A DNA stretch of 64,000 nt, from contig JBNKTC010000006.1 of assembly GCA_050297855.1 (NCBI GenBank), positions 186,001-250,000 of the forward strand, given 5' to 3'. This document shows positions 41,709 to 51,322 of this stretch, in pieces. Position 1 is the first letter of the stretch. Each line of letters opens with the position of its first letter. Below the pieces are notes generated by a model. The model did no database searches. It was not told where the DNA came from and saw nothing but the letters and a program-made list of their open reading frames with translations. The DNA is from SZUA-545 sp050297855 (GTDB lineage Bacteria > Campylobacterota > Campylobacteria > Campylobacterales > SZUA-545). A program made the position numbers and the translations under genes.

Positions 41709-41787
41709 CTCTATGGATGTAAATTCCCTCTAAACGGACGACTCAAAACAAGCTGAAATCCTGTCAGTAAAACATTGGTTTAAACCC

Positions 41788-44700
41788 CTAATTCTCCGGG
41801 ATATTTCGGCTTCTGAGCATATAAAAGAGGGCCGGGATCAGGACCAGCGTCAGTACGGATGAGCTGATGATTCCTCCGATCATCGGGGCGGCGATGCGCT
41901 GCATGACTTCGCTTCCCACCCCGCTGCTCACCATAATAGGGAAAAGCCCCAGCAGCGTCGAGAAGACCGTCATCAGCTTGGGACGGACCCGGAGTACCGC
42001 TCCCTCGTAGACTGCGGCTTTGATGTTATCTTTGGTATACACGGATACCTTTTTCAATGCCTCTTCCAGATAGATGATCATGACGATCGCCGTCTCCGCT
42101 GCCACGCCGACAAGGGCCAGAAAGCCTACGATCACGGCAACGGAGAAGTTGTAATCGAGGTAGTCGACGAACACCACACCCCCCACGACGGCAAAAGGGA
42201 GCGTCAGGAAGACCAGCAGGGCGTTGGCAAACGAGCCCAGTCCGAAATAGATCAGGACAAATGTCACCACCAGGGTCAGGGGGATGATATACCCCAGCCG
42301 CTCCATGGCACTTTCCAGGTATTCACTCTCCCCTGCCCACTCCATATAATAACCCGACGGCATGGGGATCGCCCCAAGCATCTCCAGTGCCCCGTTTTTA
42401 TAGCTCTGGGAGGTCGTATCATCCGCCGGTGTGATATAGACGAAGGTGACCTTTTTCCCTTTCTCCGATTTCAGGACACTGGGCGCGGTCTCATGATAGA
42501 CGCGGGCGAAATTGCGCAGGGGCTGGTAGCCGTAAGGGGTCTTGACCAGAAGCTCCCGGATCGCCTCCGCATCGATCCGGTCTGCCTCCCTGTAGCGCAG
42601 GGAGATGGGATAGCGTTCGATCCCATCGTAAAACGTCCCGATCCGTGCCCCGCCCAGGGCCAGGTTGACGTATCCGAGGATCGTCTCCTTGTCGATGCCG
42701 AAACGGGCCGTCTTCTCACTGTCGACGTCGATGTTGATATAGTACCCCGCACCGGTCTTGTCGGCAAAGACGCTTTTGGTCCCGCCATACCCCATCAGGG
42801 CCGATTCGACCGCCTTGGCGATCCGTGCCAGCTCGGCGTTGTCATCTCCGTATATCTTGATGCCCAGCGGCGTGCGTATCCCCGTCAGGAGCATATCGAT
42901 GCGCCCGCGGATCGGGTAGGTCCAGGAGTTGGTCAGGCCAAGGACCTGCAGCCGCTCCTCCATCTGGCCCAGGAGTTTCGGATAGGTCATCCCCTCACGC
43001 CACTGATCCCTCGGTTTAAAGGTGACGATTGTCTCGATCATACTAAGCGGGGCGGGGTCTGTTGCCGTATCGGCCCGTCCCGCCTTGCCGAACACCGTCT
43101 CGACCTCCGGAAACTCCTTGAGCAGCCTGTCGGTCTTCTGGGTCAGCTCCTTTGCCAGATCGATCCCGATACCGTAAGGGGTAACGGGCATATACATAAA
43201 GCTCTCCTCGTTCAACGGCGGCATAAACTCCCACTTCTGTTTCCCATAAAGCCACACCCCGTAGACCACCCCCAGCAGCGCCGCAGCAATGAGCGGGATA
43301 CGCAAAATGATAGCAACCCGTATCACGGGCGTATAGAGTCGGATAAAGAAACGGTTGACGGGATTGCTGCGCTCATCTTTTATCTCACCTTTTAAAAAGA
43401 GCAGGACGACTGCCGGTACGAGTGTCACGGCGATGACGGCACCCGAGAGCATGGCAAAGGTCTTGGTAAAAGCGAGGGGTTTAAAAAGCGCCCCCTCCTG
43501 GCCCGAAAGGGCGAAAATAGGCAGGAAGGAGACGACGATGAGTATCAGGGCAAAAAAGATCGGGCGCCCCACCTGGGTAGAGGAGGCGTAGATGACCCCC
43601 AGTCGTTCTTTAAACCCGAGGGCTCCCCTGCCCTGCATATGTTTATGGGCATTCTCGATCATGACGATACAGGCATCCACCATTGCGCCGATGGCAATGG
43701 CGATCCCGCCCAGGCTCATGATGTTGGAGTCGATCCCAAAGAGCTTCATCAGCAAAAAGGTCATCAGGATGATCATCGGCAGGACGATGATCACCACGAG
43801 GGCGCTGCGCAGGTGGTAGAGAAAAATCGTGATCACCAGAAGCACGATCACATACTCCTCCAACAGGGTCGCCTTGAGCGTATCGATCGCCTTGTCGATC
43901 AGGCTGCTCCGGTCATACGCCTCCACGACTTCGACATCGGGGATCTTCAGTTCGTCCAGTTTAGCCTTGACCTCCTTGATGACCTTGTAGGCATTCTCCC
44001 CGTACCGGGCGATCACGATCCCGCCGACCACTTCGCCCCGGCCGTTCAGGTCCGCCATGCCCCTGCGATAGGAGGGGACGCGCTCGACCCGTGAGACATC
44101 TTTGATCCGAAGGGGGAGCTTGCCGGAGCGTTTGATAACGATCTCTTCCAGGTCAGCCTCGCTTTTGGCAAATCCGCGCGCCTGGATGATATGCTCAAAG
44201 CCGTTATCCGGCACGATGCGCCCGCCGCGGTCATTATTGGAGGCCATGACGGCGCGTTTGATATCGTCCGGCGAGAGATCGTACTGCACCAGCTTCGCCT
44301 GGTCGAGCGTGATCTGGTAGTTGCGTTCAAACCCGCCGACCGTCGCCACTTCGCTCACCCCGTCGACCCCGAGCAGCGCATACTTATAGTAATATTCCTG
44401 GAGCGTACGCAGCTCTTCAAGGCTTTTTGTCCCGGATGTGAGGGCATACTCGTAGACCCATCCGATCCCCGTTGCATCCGGACCCAGCTTGATATCGGCG
44501 CTTTTGGGGAAGTCGCGCGCACTCTGCCCGATCACCTCGGTGATCCGGTCCCTGGCCCAGTACATGTCCACCCCCTCCTCGAAGATGACATAGACCAGGG
44601 CGTTTTCAAAGGAGGAGAAGGCCCGGACCGTCTTTGTATCGGCAATGGACATCAAGGCATTGGTCAGGGGGTAGATGATCTGGTCCTCGATCAGCTGCGG

Positions 44701-44871
44701 AGACTGCCCCGGCCACTTGACACTGACGATGATCTGGGGAGGCGTGAGGTCGGGGATCGCATCCAGGGGAGTGTTTTTAAGGGCCCAGAAAGAGGCGGTA
44801 AGCAACAGCGAAAATGCGATGAGCACCATCACGATATTGTCAAGACTTGCCTTGATAATGCGTTCGATCAT
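41788..44871 (-). CDS. cusA: CusA-type copper/silver RND efflux pump
   Basis: A 1027-aa heavy-metal RND transporter, the proton-driven inner-membrane part of a tripartite Cu(I)/Ag(I) exporter. TM4 has A-I-A-I-G-A-M-V-D-A-C-I-V-M-I-E-N-A-H, the monovalent-cation (CusA) signature rather than the CzcA one. The three periplasmic methionines that bind copper in E. coli CusA (M573, M623, M672) are all present as M561 (Y-M-P), M611 (P-L-S-M) and M660 (R-I-D-M), with identical spacing of 50 and 49. It is last in an operon after the OMF and CusB genes, 10 bp after CusB. Confidence 0.95.
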   Translation of the reverse strand: MIERIIKASLDNIVMVLIAFSLLLTASFWALKNTPLDAIPDLTPPQIIVSVKWPGQSPQLIEDQIIYPLTNALMSIADTKTVRAFSSFENALVYVIFEEGVDMYWARDRITEVIGQSARDFPKSADIKLGPDATGIGWVYEYALTSGTKSLEELRTLQEYYYKYALLGVDGVSEVATVGGFERNYQITLDQAKLVQYDLSPDDIKRAVMASNNDRGGRIVPDNGFEHIIQARGFAKSEADLEEIVIKRSGKLPLRIKDVSRVERVPSYRRGMADLNGRGEVVGGIVIARYGENAYKVIKEVKAKLDELKIPDVEVVEAYDRSSLIDKAIDTLKATLLEEYVIVLLVITIFLYHLRSALVVIIVLPMIILMTFLLMKLFGIDSNIMSLGGIAIAIGAMVDACIVMIENAHKHMQGRGALGFKERLGVIYASSTQVGRPIFFALILIVVSFLPIFALSGQEGALFKPLAFTKTFAMLSGAVIAVTLVPAVVLLFLKGEIKDERSNPVNRFFIRLYTPVIRVAIILRIPLIAAALLGVVYGVWLYGKQKWEFMPPLNEESFMYMPVTPYGIGIDLAKELTQKTDRLLKEFPEVETVFGKAGRADTATDPAPLSMIETIVTFKPRDQWREGMTYPKLLGQMEERLQVLGLTNSWTYPIRGRIDMLLTGIRTPLGIKIYGDDNAELARIAKAVESALMGYGGTKSVFADKTGAGYYINIDVDSEKTARFGIDKETILGYVNLALGGARIGTFYDGIERYPISLRYREADRIDAEAIRELLVKTPYGYQPLRNFARVYHETAPSVLKSEKGKKVTFVYITPADDTTSQSYKNGALEMLGAIPMPSGYYMEWAGESEYLESAMERLGYIIPLTLVVTFVLIYFGLGSFANALLVFLTLPFAVVGGVVFVDYLDYNFSVAVIVGFLALVGVAAETAIVMIIYLEEALKKVSVYTKDNIKAAVYEGAVLRVRPKLMTVFSTLLGLFPIMVSSGVGSEVMQRIAAPMIGGIISSSVLTLVLIPALFYMLRSRNIPEN

Positions 44872-44881
44872 ACCGACCCCT

Positions 44882-45865
44882 TTAGTAGAGCCCGTTTAAC
44901 TGGGCATCACTGTCAAAAAGAAACAGCGAGTCGTTGACAACACGGTCCCCCTCTTTCAGGCCGCTCAGTACCTCAAACCGCCCGTCTGCAAGGCGTCGGG
45001 CCCCGATACGGACAGGTTCGTACTCCCCCTCATACTCTCCGGCAATAAAGACATAAAAACGCTCTCCTTTGGTGATCACCGCACTCCCGGGGACGACCAG
45101 TGCCGTCCGTTCCGGCGAGCTGAGCTCCACGGTGGCAAACGCCCCCGGGAAAAAGAGCCCTTCCCCGTTCTCCACAACCAGTCGTACGGAGACACTGCGC
45201 TCCGTCTTCTTCACATCGGGATAGATCCGCTCCACCCGTGCCGGTACGGAGACATCCCGACCGTCGACATGCACCGTCGCCGTCATCCCCTCTTTGACAA
45301 ACGCCAGGTCGCTTTCGTACACTTTGGCGATGACCCAGAGGCGGTCGAGGTCGGTGATCTCATAGAGACGTTCTCCCGCCTTGACGCTGCTGCCGTTAAC
45401 GATCTTTTTGGCCGTTACGATACCGGTGGCGGGTGCATAGACCGGAAGGTATTCCTCCACCTTTTTTGCAGCGATGATGCGGTCGATCACCCGCCGGTCG
45501 ACTCCCAGCAGACGCAGTTTTCTGACGATACTCGCCCGCAGTTCGGGACGCTTTCCCCCCAGGGTATTGAGCAGCTCGCTTGCGGCAAGGAAGAGTTCGG
45601 GGGAGTAGATATCAAAAAGCTTCTCCCCCTTTTTGACACGCGTATAGGGTGCGTCGACCGCAACGCGGCCGACATATCCCCCGAAACGGAGGCTGACATC
45701 ATACACACGCCCCGGATCAACCTCGACACTTCCGAAGTAGTGCCGTGACTCTTTGACCACGTCCTGCTTGGCTGTTACCGTTTTGACATTAAAGAGCTGC
45801 TCCACCGTCAACTCACCGGCACCAAGCCCCAGACTCAGCAGCATCATGCTTATCCATATTCTCAT
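44882..45865 (-). CDS. cusB: CusB-like periplasmic adaptor of the RND pump
   Basis: A 327-aa membrane-fusion protein with a signal peptide (about 1-16), a barrel-sandwich/lipoyl region (about 55-85 and 140-170, with P-A-T-G-I-V), a short alpha hairpin (about 90-135) and a beta barrel ending in G-L-K-E-G-D-R-V-V. It is shorter than E. coli CusB (407 aa) and lacks a methionine-rich N-terminal metal-binding tail, so metal handover may differ or depend on the FixH-like neighbour. Its start overlaps the OMF stop by 4 bp. Confidence 0.88.
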   Translation of the reverse strand: MRIWISMMLLSLGLGAGELTVEQLFNVKTVTAKQDVVKESRHYFGSVEVDPGRVYDVSLRFGGYVGRVAVDAPYTRVKKGEKLFDIYSPELFLAASELLNTLGGKRPELRASIVRKLRLLGVDRRVIDRIIAAKKVEEYLPVYAPATGIVTAKKIVNGSSVKAGERLYEITDLDRLWVIAKVYESDLAFVKEGMTATVHVDGRDVSVPARVERIYPDVKKTERSVSVRLVVENGEGLFFPGAFATVELSSPERTALVVPGSAVITKGERFYVFIAGEYEGEYEPVRIGARRLADGRFEVLSGLKEGDRVVNDSLFLFDSDAQLNGLY

Positions 45866-47064
45866 TGTACGGCTCCCTGTAACATTTCGATCGTCGCGTT
45901 ATGAAGATTGGCTTCCAGCATCGCAGCCGCCAGGGCGAACTCGCTCTCGAAGGTCTCCCGGATCACGTCATACCCTTCCCGCAGGGAACTCTGCTTGGAC
46001 TCTATCTTGCTGATCAGCGATGCGGTGATTTCCCGTCGGTCGGCCAGGACCCCTTCCAGCAGCCGGTACTCCCTGCGCGCCTGATCCAGGCCGTAGTAGG
46101 CTTCACGCATCTCGTAGATAAGCCGGTTTTTAAGATCTGCCAGCTCCTGCACACGGGCGTCCCGCAGCTTCAGGCTGCGGACCACTGCGATATTCTCCCG
46201 GTCATAAACTGTCAGCGGGATGGTAACGCTCAGGGCATAATAGTCGTCAAAGGCGTCGCGCTGGAAATAGCCCGCTCCCACCGTAATATCGGGGACCTCC
46301 GCCGCCCTGGCCGCCGCTACACCCGCCTCGGAGGCGTCGACCGCCCTGTTTTTTATCTGCAGTTCGATATTGCTGCCGATCCCTTTTTCGAGTCGCTCCA
46401 GAAGCGGGAGCGGCGGCAGGAAGAGGTGATGCTCCACCGTATCGACCGGCCGGGCGGTCAGACGTTCCAGGCGTGCCGTCAATACGGCGAGTGCCTGTTC
46501 CGTACGGCTCTTCCTGACCGCCAGTGAGGTCTTGAGTATCTCGGTCTTTAGTGCCATCTGGTAGTGGGTACGCGATTCGAGGTTATAGAGGGTATGGATC
46601 GATGCCACCTCCTCCAAAAGCGTCTGGTAGCGGCTGATGATCTCCAGGTTTTTTTTGAGTTTGGTGATCCGGTAGACGGCCTGCTTGATCCTGTAGACCA
46701 GGGTGACTGTCGCCTCCTCCAGGCCGAGGCGGCTGGCATCCGCCTCCAGCCGTTTCATCCGTTCGCTCTCTTCAAGGCGTGCGCCCAGGGGAAAACGCTG
46801 GGAAAGGGTCAGCGACTGCGTCTGCATCGGTTCCCGGTCCCTGGCGTAAGGATCACTGCTAAGGATATCGTTGACCCCCAGGGTGAGCATGGGGTTGTCC
46901 AGCTTGCCGTCGAGCTTGGCTTCCGCCTCCCGGGCGTCGGCCGTATAGCCCGATGCGTTAAGACGGGGGTTGTGCCGCTTCGCTTCGTCGATCATCATCT
47001 CCAGGGTCTGGGAAAAGGCAAACACAGATACCAGCAGGAGAATAACCAGGGGGCGCATCATCAT
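45862..47064 (-). CDS. TolC/CusC-like outer-membrane factor
   Basis: A 400-aa outer-membrane efflux protein. A signal peptide is followed by two OEP repeats rich in heptad helices (A-K-R-H-N-P-R-L-N-A near 30, A-R-A-A-E-V-P-D-I-T-V-G-A-G-Y near 250). It forms the exit duct for the CusBA pump. There is no lipobox, unlike E. coli CusC. It lies 3 bp after the FixH-like gene and overlaps cusB by 4 bp. Confidence 0.9.
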   Translation of the reverse strand: MMMRPLVILLLVSVFAFSQTLEMMIDEAKRHNPRLNASGYTADAREAEAKLDGKLDNPMLTLGVNDILSSDPYARDREPMQTQSLTLSQRFPLGARLEESERMKRLEADASRLGLEEATVTLVYRIKQAVYRITKLKKNLEIISRYQTLLEEVASIHTLYNLESRTHYQMALKTEILKTSLAVRKSRTEQALAVLTARLERLTARPVDTVEHHLFLPPLPLLERLEKGIGSNIELQIKNRAVDASEAGVAAARAAEVPDITVGAGYFQRDAFDDYYALSVTIPLTVYDRENIAVVRSLKLRDARVQELADLKNRLIYEMREAYYGLDQARREYRLLEGVLADRREITASLISKIESKQSSLREGYDVIRETFESEFALAAAMLEANLHNATIEMLQGAVQ

Positions 47065-47067
47065 CTC

Positions 47068-47454
47068 TTAGAAGATCAGACTGCTCTTAAACTGCTGCTT
47101 TTTGCCGTCGGGTGTATCGATATAGAGGCGCAGCTGCCATGTCCCCGCCATACTGAGGGCCAGGTCTGTCTTATAGATACCCGCTTTCTCAAAGATTGCG
47201 GTGTTTTTGCTGTCCATATAGGGCATCCCCGGCATCTCCGGCATAAAGACCTTGCAGTGGATCACTGCGTCATCGACCGGCTGGCCGTTTTTTGTCAGGG
47301 TGATCGTAAAGTAGTTGTCCCCGACGCTCAACGGTTTTTCCGATGTAATGCTCACCTCTATGGACCCGGCCCGCCCTTTTTTGACAAACCCTTCGGCATA
47401 CAATAGTTGTGTGGCCATAAGCAGCCCCACCAGGATTACGGCGATTCGTTTCAT
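47068..47454 (-). CDS. FixH/YtkA-like periplasmic protein of the Cus operon
   Basis: A 128-aa exported protein with a signal peptide (1-20) and a beta-sandwich fold like FixH/YtkA. The segment F-M-P-E-M-P-G-M-P-Y-M is methionine- and proline-rich and could bind Cu(I). AAAGGAG precedes the ATG at 47454; a longer frame was rejected. It is the first gene of the structural Cus operon, 3 bp ahead of the OMF gene. A periplasmic copper chaperone role is inferred; the family itself is poorly understood. Confidence 0.75.
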   Translation of the reverse strand: MKRIAVILVGLLMATQLLYAEGFVKKGRAGSIEVSITSEKPLSVGDNYFTITLTKNGQPVDDAVIHCKVFMPEMPGMPYMDSKNTAIFEKAGIYKTDLALSMAGTWQLRLYIDTPDGKKQQFKSSLIF

Positions 47455-47515
47455 GTTGACTCCTTTGTCGTTTGGGTCAAGTGTAGTCAAAGCGTGTGGA
47501 GCAAATGTGGAACGC

Positions 47516-48685
47516 TCAGTTGAACGTCAGCGTAAAAGTCGTCCCGACCCCCTTCATGGTTTCCAGGTCGACCGCAATACCGTATTCGTCACAGATCGAT
47601 GCAACGATACTCAGACCGACCCCGAAGCCCCCTTCGGCATCGTTCACCCGTTTATAGCGCTTAAAGACTTCGTTTTTAGCCGATTCGTCCATCCCGATTC
47701 CCGTATCGTGGACCGTCAGCCGCCCCTCCTCCAGACGGATGGCGATCTTTCCGCCGGGACGGTTGTATTTGACCGCATTGGAGATGAGGTTGTCCAGCAG
47801 CCGAACCGCACTCTCGCCGTCCATCTCGCTGCTGAAGGGCCTCAGGATCGTTTCGATCGTAAGATGTTTACTCTCGGCAAAATCGCGGTAATACTCCACC
47901 CGCTTTTCGATCAGCTCTTTCCAGTCGATCGGCACCGGTTGTTTTTTATTCAGGTCGCCGAAAAAGAGATAGGTAAGATCGTTATAGATATCGGATACCC
48001 GTTTGGCACTGAGTTCGATCCGTCGTACGACCGTAGGATCGACCGCCAGCTTTTTGAGTCGGCTGACACTCATAAGGATCGCCGAAACGGGAGTATTGAG
48101 TTCATGGGTCGTATCCTTGATAAAACGGTCGATCCGGTTGATCTCTTCGCGGACTGGGACCAGGAAGAGCCGGGAGAGGTAAAAGCCGATGGCTGAGATG
48201 ATCCCCAGGGCGAGCAGCAGCATCAGTGCGATCTCCCGGACAAGTGCCCCGGACATCTCCGGAATTGCCATCGTCTTGACGGCGACGTACTCGACTCCCA
48301 GGTGCATATAGGTGTTCTGCTCCACCAGGTAGAAGTTGCCGCCGGTTTCGTAAAAGCCGCGTTCAAGGCGGACCGGTTCGTAAAAATTTCCGTATACCCC
48401 CCGCCCCCTGTCATCGTAAAGGGAGAACTCCAACCCCTGCTCCTTCGGAATATGCGCAAACAAGGAGGTATCCTTCCCGGGCTCACCCAGCCCCTGCATA
48501 TGGGCCGAAATGATATACGAGGAGATCTCGGAAGCGTAATGGCGCATCTTGTACGCCTCCATCTCGAGCATGGAGGCACGTTTGTTCTCATAGTAGAGAA
48601 CGGCGATGACAAACGCCAGTGTAAAAAGGGAACCCAGGTAGATGATCCGAAAGCGCCTCAGCGCACGTTTTTCATACCGGGTCAA
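47516..48685 (-). CDS. sensor histidine kinase of the copper-efflux two-component pair
   Basis: A 389-aa kinase. TM1 (about 14-30) and TM2 (about 150-168) enclose a periplasmic sensor of about 115 residues with several Met and His residues (A-H-M-Q, Y-M-H-L). HisKA H194 is in T-T-H-E-L-N-T-P, and HATPase motifs are D-N-L-I-S-N-A, D-T-G-I-G-M and G-V-G-L-S-I. It overlaps the response regulator gene by 14 bp and lies 61 bp upstream of the efflux operon, which it presumably controls in the manner of CusS. Confidence 0.88.
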   Translation of the reverse strand: MTRYEKRALRRFRIIYLGSLFTLAFVIAVLYYENKRASMLEMEAYKMRHYASEISSYIISAHMQGLGEPGKDTSLFAHIPKEQGLEFSLYDDRGRGVYGNFYEPVRLERGFYETGGNFYLVEQNTYMHLGVEYVAVKTMAIPEMSGALVREIALMLLLALGIISAIGFYLSRLFLVPVREEINRIDRFIKDTTHELNTPVSAILMSVSRLKKLAVDPTVVRRIELSAKRVSDIYNDLTYLFFGDLNKKQPVPIDWKELIEKRVEYYRDFAESKHLTIETILRPFSSEMDGESAVRLLDNLISNAVKYNRPGGKIAIRLEEGRLTVHDTGIGMDESAKNEVFKRYKRVNDAEGGFGVGLSIVASICDEYGIAVDLETMKGVGTTFTLTFN

Positions 48686-49331
48686 AACGGTACCCTACAC
48701 CCTTGACGGTCGTGATGGCCTCTTTGCCCAGCATCTGGCGGAGGTTTTTGATATAGGTGCGTATCGTGGCGTCGGTAGGGACCTCGTCGTAGGCCCAGAT
48801 ATTATTGACCAGCTCTTCACTGGAGATGATGCGATTTCTGTTCCTGATAAAAAACGCCAGGATGTCCGACTCCTTGCGTTTGAGCTGAAAACGTGAGCCG
48901 CGGCACTCGAGCTTCAGGGCAGCGGGATCAAAAAAGGTCTCCTCGCCCACACGCATCCCCTCTTTTTGATCGATCCCGTGGATGCGCATGATATGGCCTA
49001 TCCGCGCGTCGAGCTCTTCAAGGTCGAAGGGTTTTTTGATGTAGTCGTCCGCCCCCAGTTCAAAGGCCTTTTTGACCTCCGCTGCACTCTGGATCGAGGT
49101 GATAAAGATCGTCGGGATCTTGCGGGAGATGTCCCCCAGCAGCTTCATCCCGTTTTTTCCGGGAACGTTGATGTCCAGCAGGAGCAGGTCGAAGGGTTCG
49201 TCGGCGATCAACACTTCGGCGCTGTCTCCGTCCGAGACGGCTGCGACCTTATGTCCGGAATCGACAAGGAACTCCTCCATGATCTCGAGCAGCACCGGAT
49301 CGTCTTCAAGCAGCAGTACACGCACCCTCAC
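48672..49331 (-). CDS. OmpR-type response regulator of the copper-efflux pair
   Basis: A 219-aa regulator with receiver domain (L-E-D-D, D53 in L-L-L-D-I-N-V-P, K in I-K-K-P-F) and a C-terminal winged helix ending G-V-G-Y-R-F. It is the first gene of a kinase-regulator-efflux cluster of six genes on the minus strand. A TTATAT element about 30 bp upstream could be its -10. By analogy with CusR it would activate export genes when copper rises. Confidence 0.9.
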   Translation of the reverse strand: MRVRVLLLEDDPVLLEIMEEFLVDSGHKVAAVSDGDSAEVLIADEPFDLLLLDINVPGKNGMKLLGDISRKIPTIFITSIQSAAEVKKAFELGADDYIKKPFDLEELDARIGHIMRIHGIDQKEGMRVGEETFFDPAALKLECRGSRFQLKRKESDILAFFIRNRNRIISSEELVNNIWAYDEVPTDATIRTYIKNLRQMLGKEAITTVKGVGYRFDPV

Positions 49332-49389
49332 CCCCTTGGAGTTGTAACTTTTTTGTCATATAATCCCGTAAACAGAAAAGGGACCGGTA

Positions 49390-49836
49390 TTGAGACGTTT
49401 CGTTATTTTTTCAACTATTATCCTAGCGTATTTAAGCCTTGGGTGCAGTGATATACGCACAACACCCAGTGCTATCGTCCTCAAGCATTACGAAGCGCGC
49501 CAAAACGCTGATATACAGGCTCTGCGTTTGACGATGACGCGCGAAGCGTATCTCGATCTTGTGGGCAAAGTGCTTAATAACACTAAAAACGAGGGTAAGG
49601 TGTTTGCTTACGACCGCACCCATTTCCGGACCGATCCGGTATCAATGCGGCGGCTCGAAGAGAGGTTGACGCTGTATTTTAAAGATACACCACGCCCAAC
49701 CATCAAACTGCTAAGCGAAAAGGCCCCGGATGAACACAGTCGGGAGATATATCTTGAGGTTAACGGGAAAATGAGGGTAATCGGGCTGGTCGATATCGAC
49801 AGCCAGTGGAAGATCTCCCGGATACCGGGAGATTAA
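49390..49836 (+). CDS. exported small protein of unknown function (possible lipoprotein)
   Basis: A 148-aa protein with a TTG start, a signal peptide (about 1-18) and a lipobox-like S-L-G-C19. The mature part has an NTF2-like or DUF4878-like look: an N-terminal helix (A-I-V-L-K-H-Y-E-A-R), and a C-terminal strand pair with G-L-V-D-I-D-S-Q-W-K-I-S. I do not recognise the family with confidence. It diverges from the copper regulator with 58 bp between and converges on the YggT gene with a 4-bp overlap. The -3 lipobox position is Ser, so acylation is not certain. Confidence 0.6.
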   Translation: MRRFVIFSTIILAYLSLGCSDIRTTPSAIVLKHYEARQNADIQALRLTMTREAYLDLVGKVLNNTKNEGKVFAYDRTHFRTDPVSMRRLEERLTLYFKDTPRPTIKLLSEKAPDEHSREIYLEVNGKMRVIGLVDIDSQWKISRIPGD

Positions 49837-50120
49837 AAGCTCATCAGCAGACGGACGAAGAAGAGGTCGATAAACTGCAGGGCGATGATCAGGATGATCG
49901 GGGCCATATCGACCCCGGCGATGACCGTCGGGACAAAGCGGCGGATGCCGCGGTAGACCGGGTCGGTCAGACGCCCGAGGATCTGGACGATCGGGTTGTA
50001 GGGATCCGGCCGCACCCAGCTGACCAGGGCGGCGATGATCACGACCCAGATATAGAGCGTAATGATCTGGTGGAGGATCGTTGCGATCGCGGTAATAAAC
50101 GTACTGCCTACGGCTTCCAT
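49833..50120 (-). CDS. YggT family membrane protein
   Basis: A 95-aa inner-membrane protein with two YggT-type hydrophobic hairpins. Family motifs: Y-I-W-V-V-I-I-A-A-L-V-S-W-V near 25-38, the loop N-P-I-V-Q-I-L-G-R-L-T-D-P-V-Y-R near 42-57, and G-V-D-M-A-P-I-I-L-I near 70. The family is linked to osmotic or membrane homeostasis and cell division in other bacteria, without a firm mechanism. It follows ychF by 9 bp and is likely co-transcribed with it. Confidence 0.88.
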   Translation of the reverse strand: MEAVGSTFITAIATILHQIITLYIWVVIIAALVSWVRPDPYNPIVQILGRLTDPVYRGIRRFVPTVIAGVDMAPIILIIALQFIDLFFVRLLMSF

Positions 50121-50129
50121 ACTTACTCC

Positions 50130-51233
50130 TTATACGTTGAATCTAAAGTGCATGACATCCCCGTCCTGCACGACGTACTCTTTACCTTCTAGGCGCATCA
50201 GGCCCGCCTCTTTGGCCTTGGATTCGCCGCCGGAGTTGACGTAGTCGTCATACCCGATCACTTCGGCGCGGATAAACCCTTTTTCAAAGTCGTTGTGGAT
50301 GACGGACGCGGACTTGGGTGCTTTCCAGCCCCGTTTGATCGTCCAGGCACGCACCTCTTTGACCCCGGCAGTGAAGTAGCTGATTAGCCCCAGGATCTCG
50401 AAGGATTTCCGGATGATCTGGGCCAGACCCGATTCGGTGGCACCCAGGTCCTCGAGAAACTCCTGTTTCTCTTCGTCCTCCATCTCGATCATCTCTTCCT
50501 CGATCTTGGCACAGAGTTTGATCACTTCGCGGTTTCGCTCTGCGGCATAGGCCTTGATCTTCTGGACGAATTCATTATCTTCTGCCAGGTTGTCCTCGTC
50601 GACATTGGCGCCGTAGATCATGTTTTTGTTGGTAATAAAACGGAGGTCTTTATCAAGCTGCAAAAATGCCTCATCCTCGCGCTCCTCAAAGGCACTGACC
50701 TGGTGGCCTTCGTTCATAAAGGCCAGGAGCTTCTCCGCGACCTCCAGCTGGGCCTTGGCCTCTTTATCACCGCTTCGGGCTACCTTGCCCAGGCGTTCGA
50801 TCCTTTTTTCAAGGGACTGGATATCTGCGAGCAGCAGCTCCGTCTCGATCGTCTCAATATCCCGGATCGGATCGATGTGCCCGTCGACGTGGGTGATGTT
50901 TTCATCTTCAAATGCCCGAACGATGTGCAGGATGGCGTCTGTCTCTTTGATATTGGCCAGAAACTGGTTCCCCAGCCCTTCGCCCTGGCTTGCCCCTTTG
51001 ACCAGTCCCGCGATGTCCACGAACTCCACCATGGAGTGCTGGACCCGCTCGGGGTTAACGATCTTTGATAGAACATCAAGACGGTGGTCGGGTACGGGGA
51101 CCATCGCCTTGTTCGGCTCGATCGTACAGAAAGGGTAGTTTGCCGACTCGGCATTTTGTGTTTTGGTTAGTGCGTTAAACGTGGTCGATTTACCGACATT
51201 CGGCAGACCGACGATTCCGATACTGATTCCCAT
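50130..51233 (-). CDS. ychF: ribosome-associated ATPase/GTPase YchF
   Basis: A 367-aa Obg-family P-loop protein. G1 is G-L-P-N-V-G-K-S-T near the N-terminus, G3 is D-I-A-G-L, and the unusual nucleotide-specificity segment N-K-N-M-I-Y near 205 goes with the ATP preference of YchF. An A-domain coiled coil (130-180) and C-terminal TGS domain (about 280-365) are present. YchF binds ribosomes and affects translation and oxidative-stress responses. Upstream of yggT. Confidence 0.95.
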   Translation of the reverse strand: MGISIGIVGLPNVGKSTTFNALTKTQNAESANYPFCTIEPNKAMVPVPDHRLDVLSKIVNPERVQHSMVEFVDIAGLVKGASQGEGLGNQFLANIKETDAILHIVRAFEDENITHVDGHIDPIRDIETIETELLLADIQSLEKRIERLGKVARSGDKEAKAQLEVAEKLLAFMNEGHQVSAFEEREDEAFLQLDKDLRFITNKNMIYGANVDEDNLAEDNEFVQKIKAYAAERNREVIKLCAKIEEEMIEMEDEEKQEFLEDLGATESGLAQIIRKSFEILGLISYFTAGVKEVRAWTIKRGWKAPKSASVIHNDFEKGFIRAEVIGYDDYVNSGGESKAKEAGLMRLEGKEYVVQDGDVMHFRFNV

Positions 51234-51292
51234 TAAATCGCTCTTTGTAAAGTTTTTGTGGGATTATAGCAGAGATAGGGTTTGGGAGTGAT

Positions 51293-51315
51293 GAAAAGGC
51301 GGGAGAACCCGCCTT
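51293..51315 (-). terminator. Rho-independent terminator of the Slam-cargo operon
   Basis: A perfect 8-bp stem (AAGGCGGG and CCCGCCTT) around a 4-base loop, followed on the minus strand by TTTTC, 8 bp after the cargo gene stop. Confidence 0.8.
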
Positions 51316-51322
51316 GAAGTAT

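Noticed and set aside
41777..41786. GGTTTAAACC palindrome after cusA
   Set aside because: A 10-bp AT-centred palindrome without loop or T-run; too weak to call a terminator or operator.
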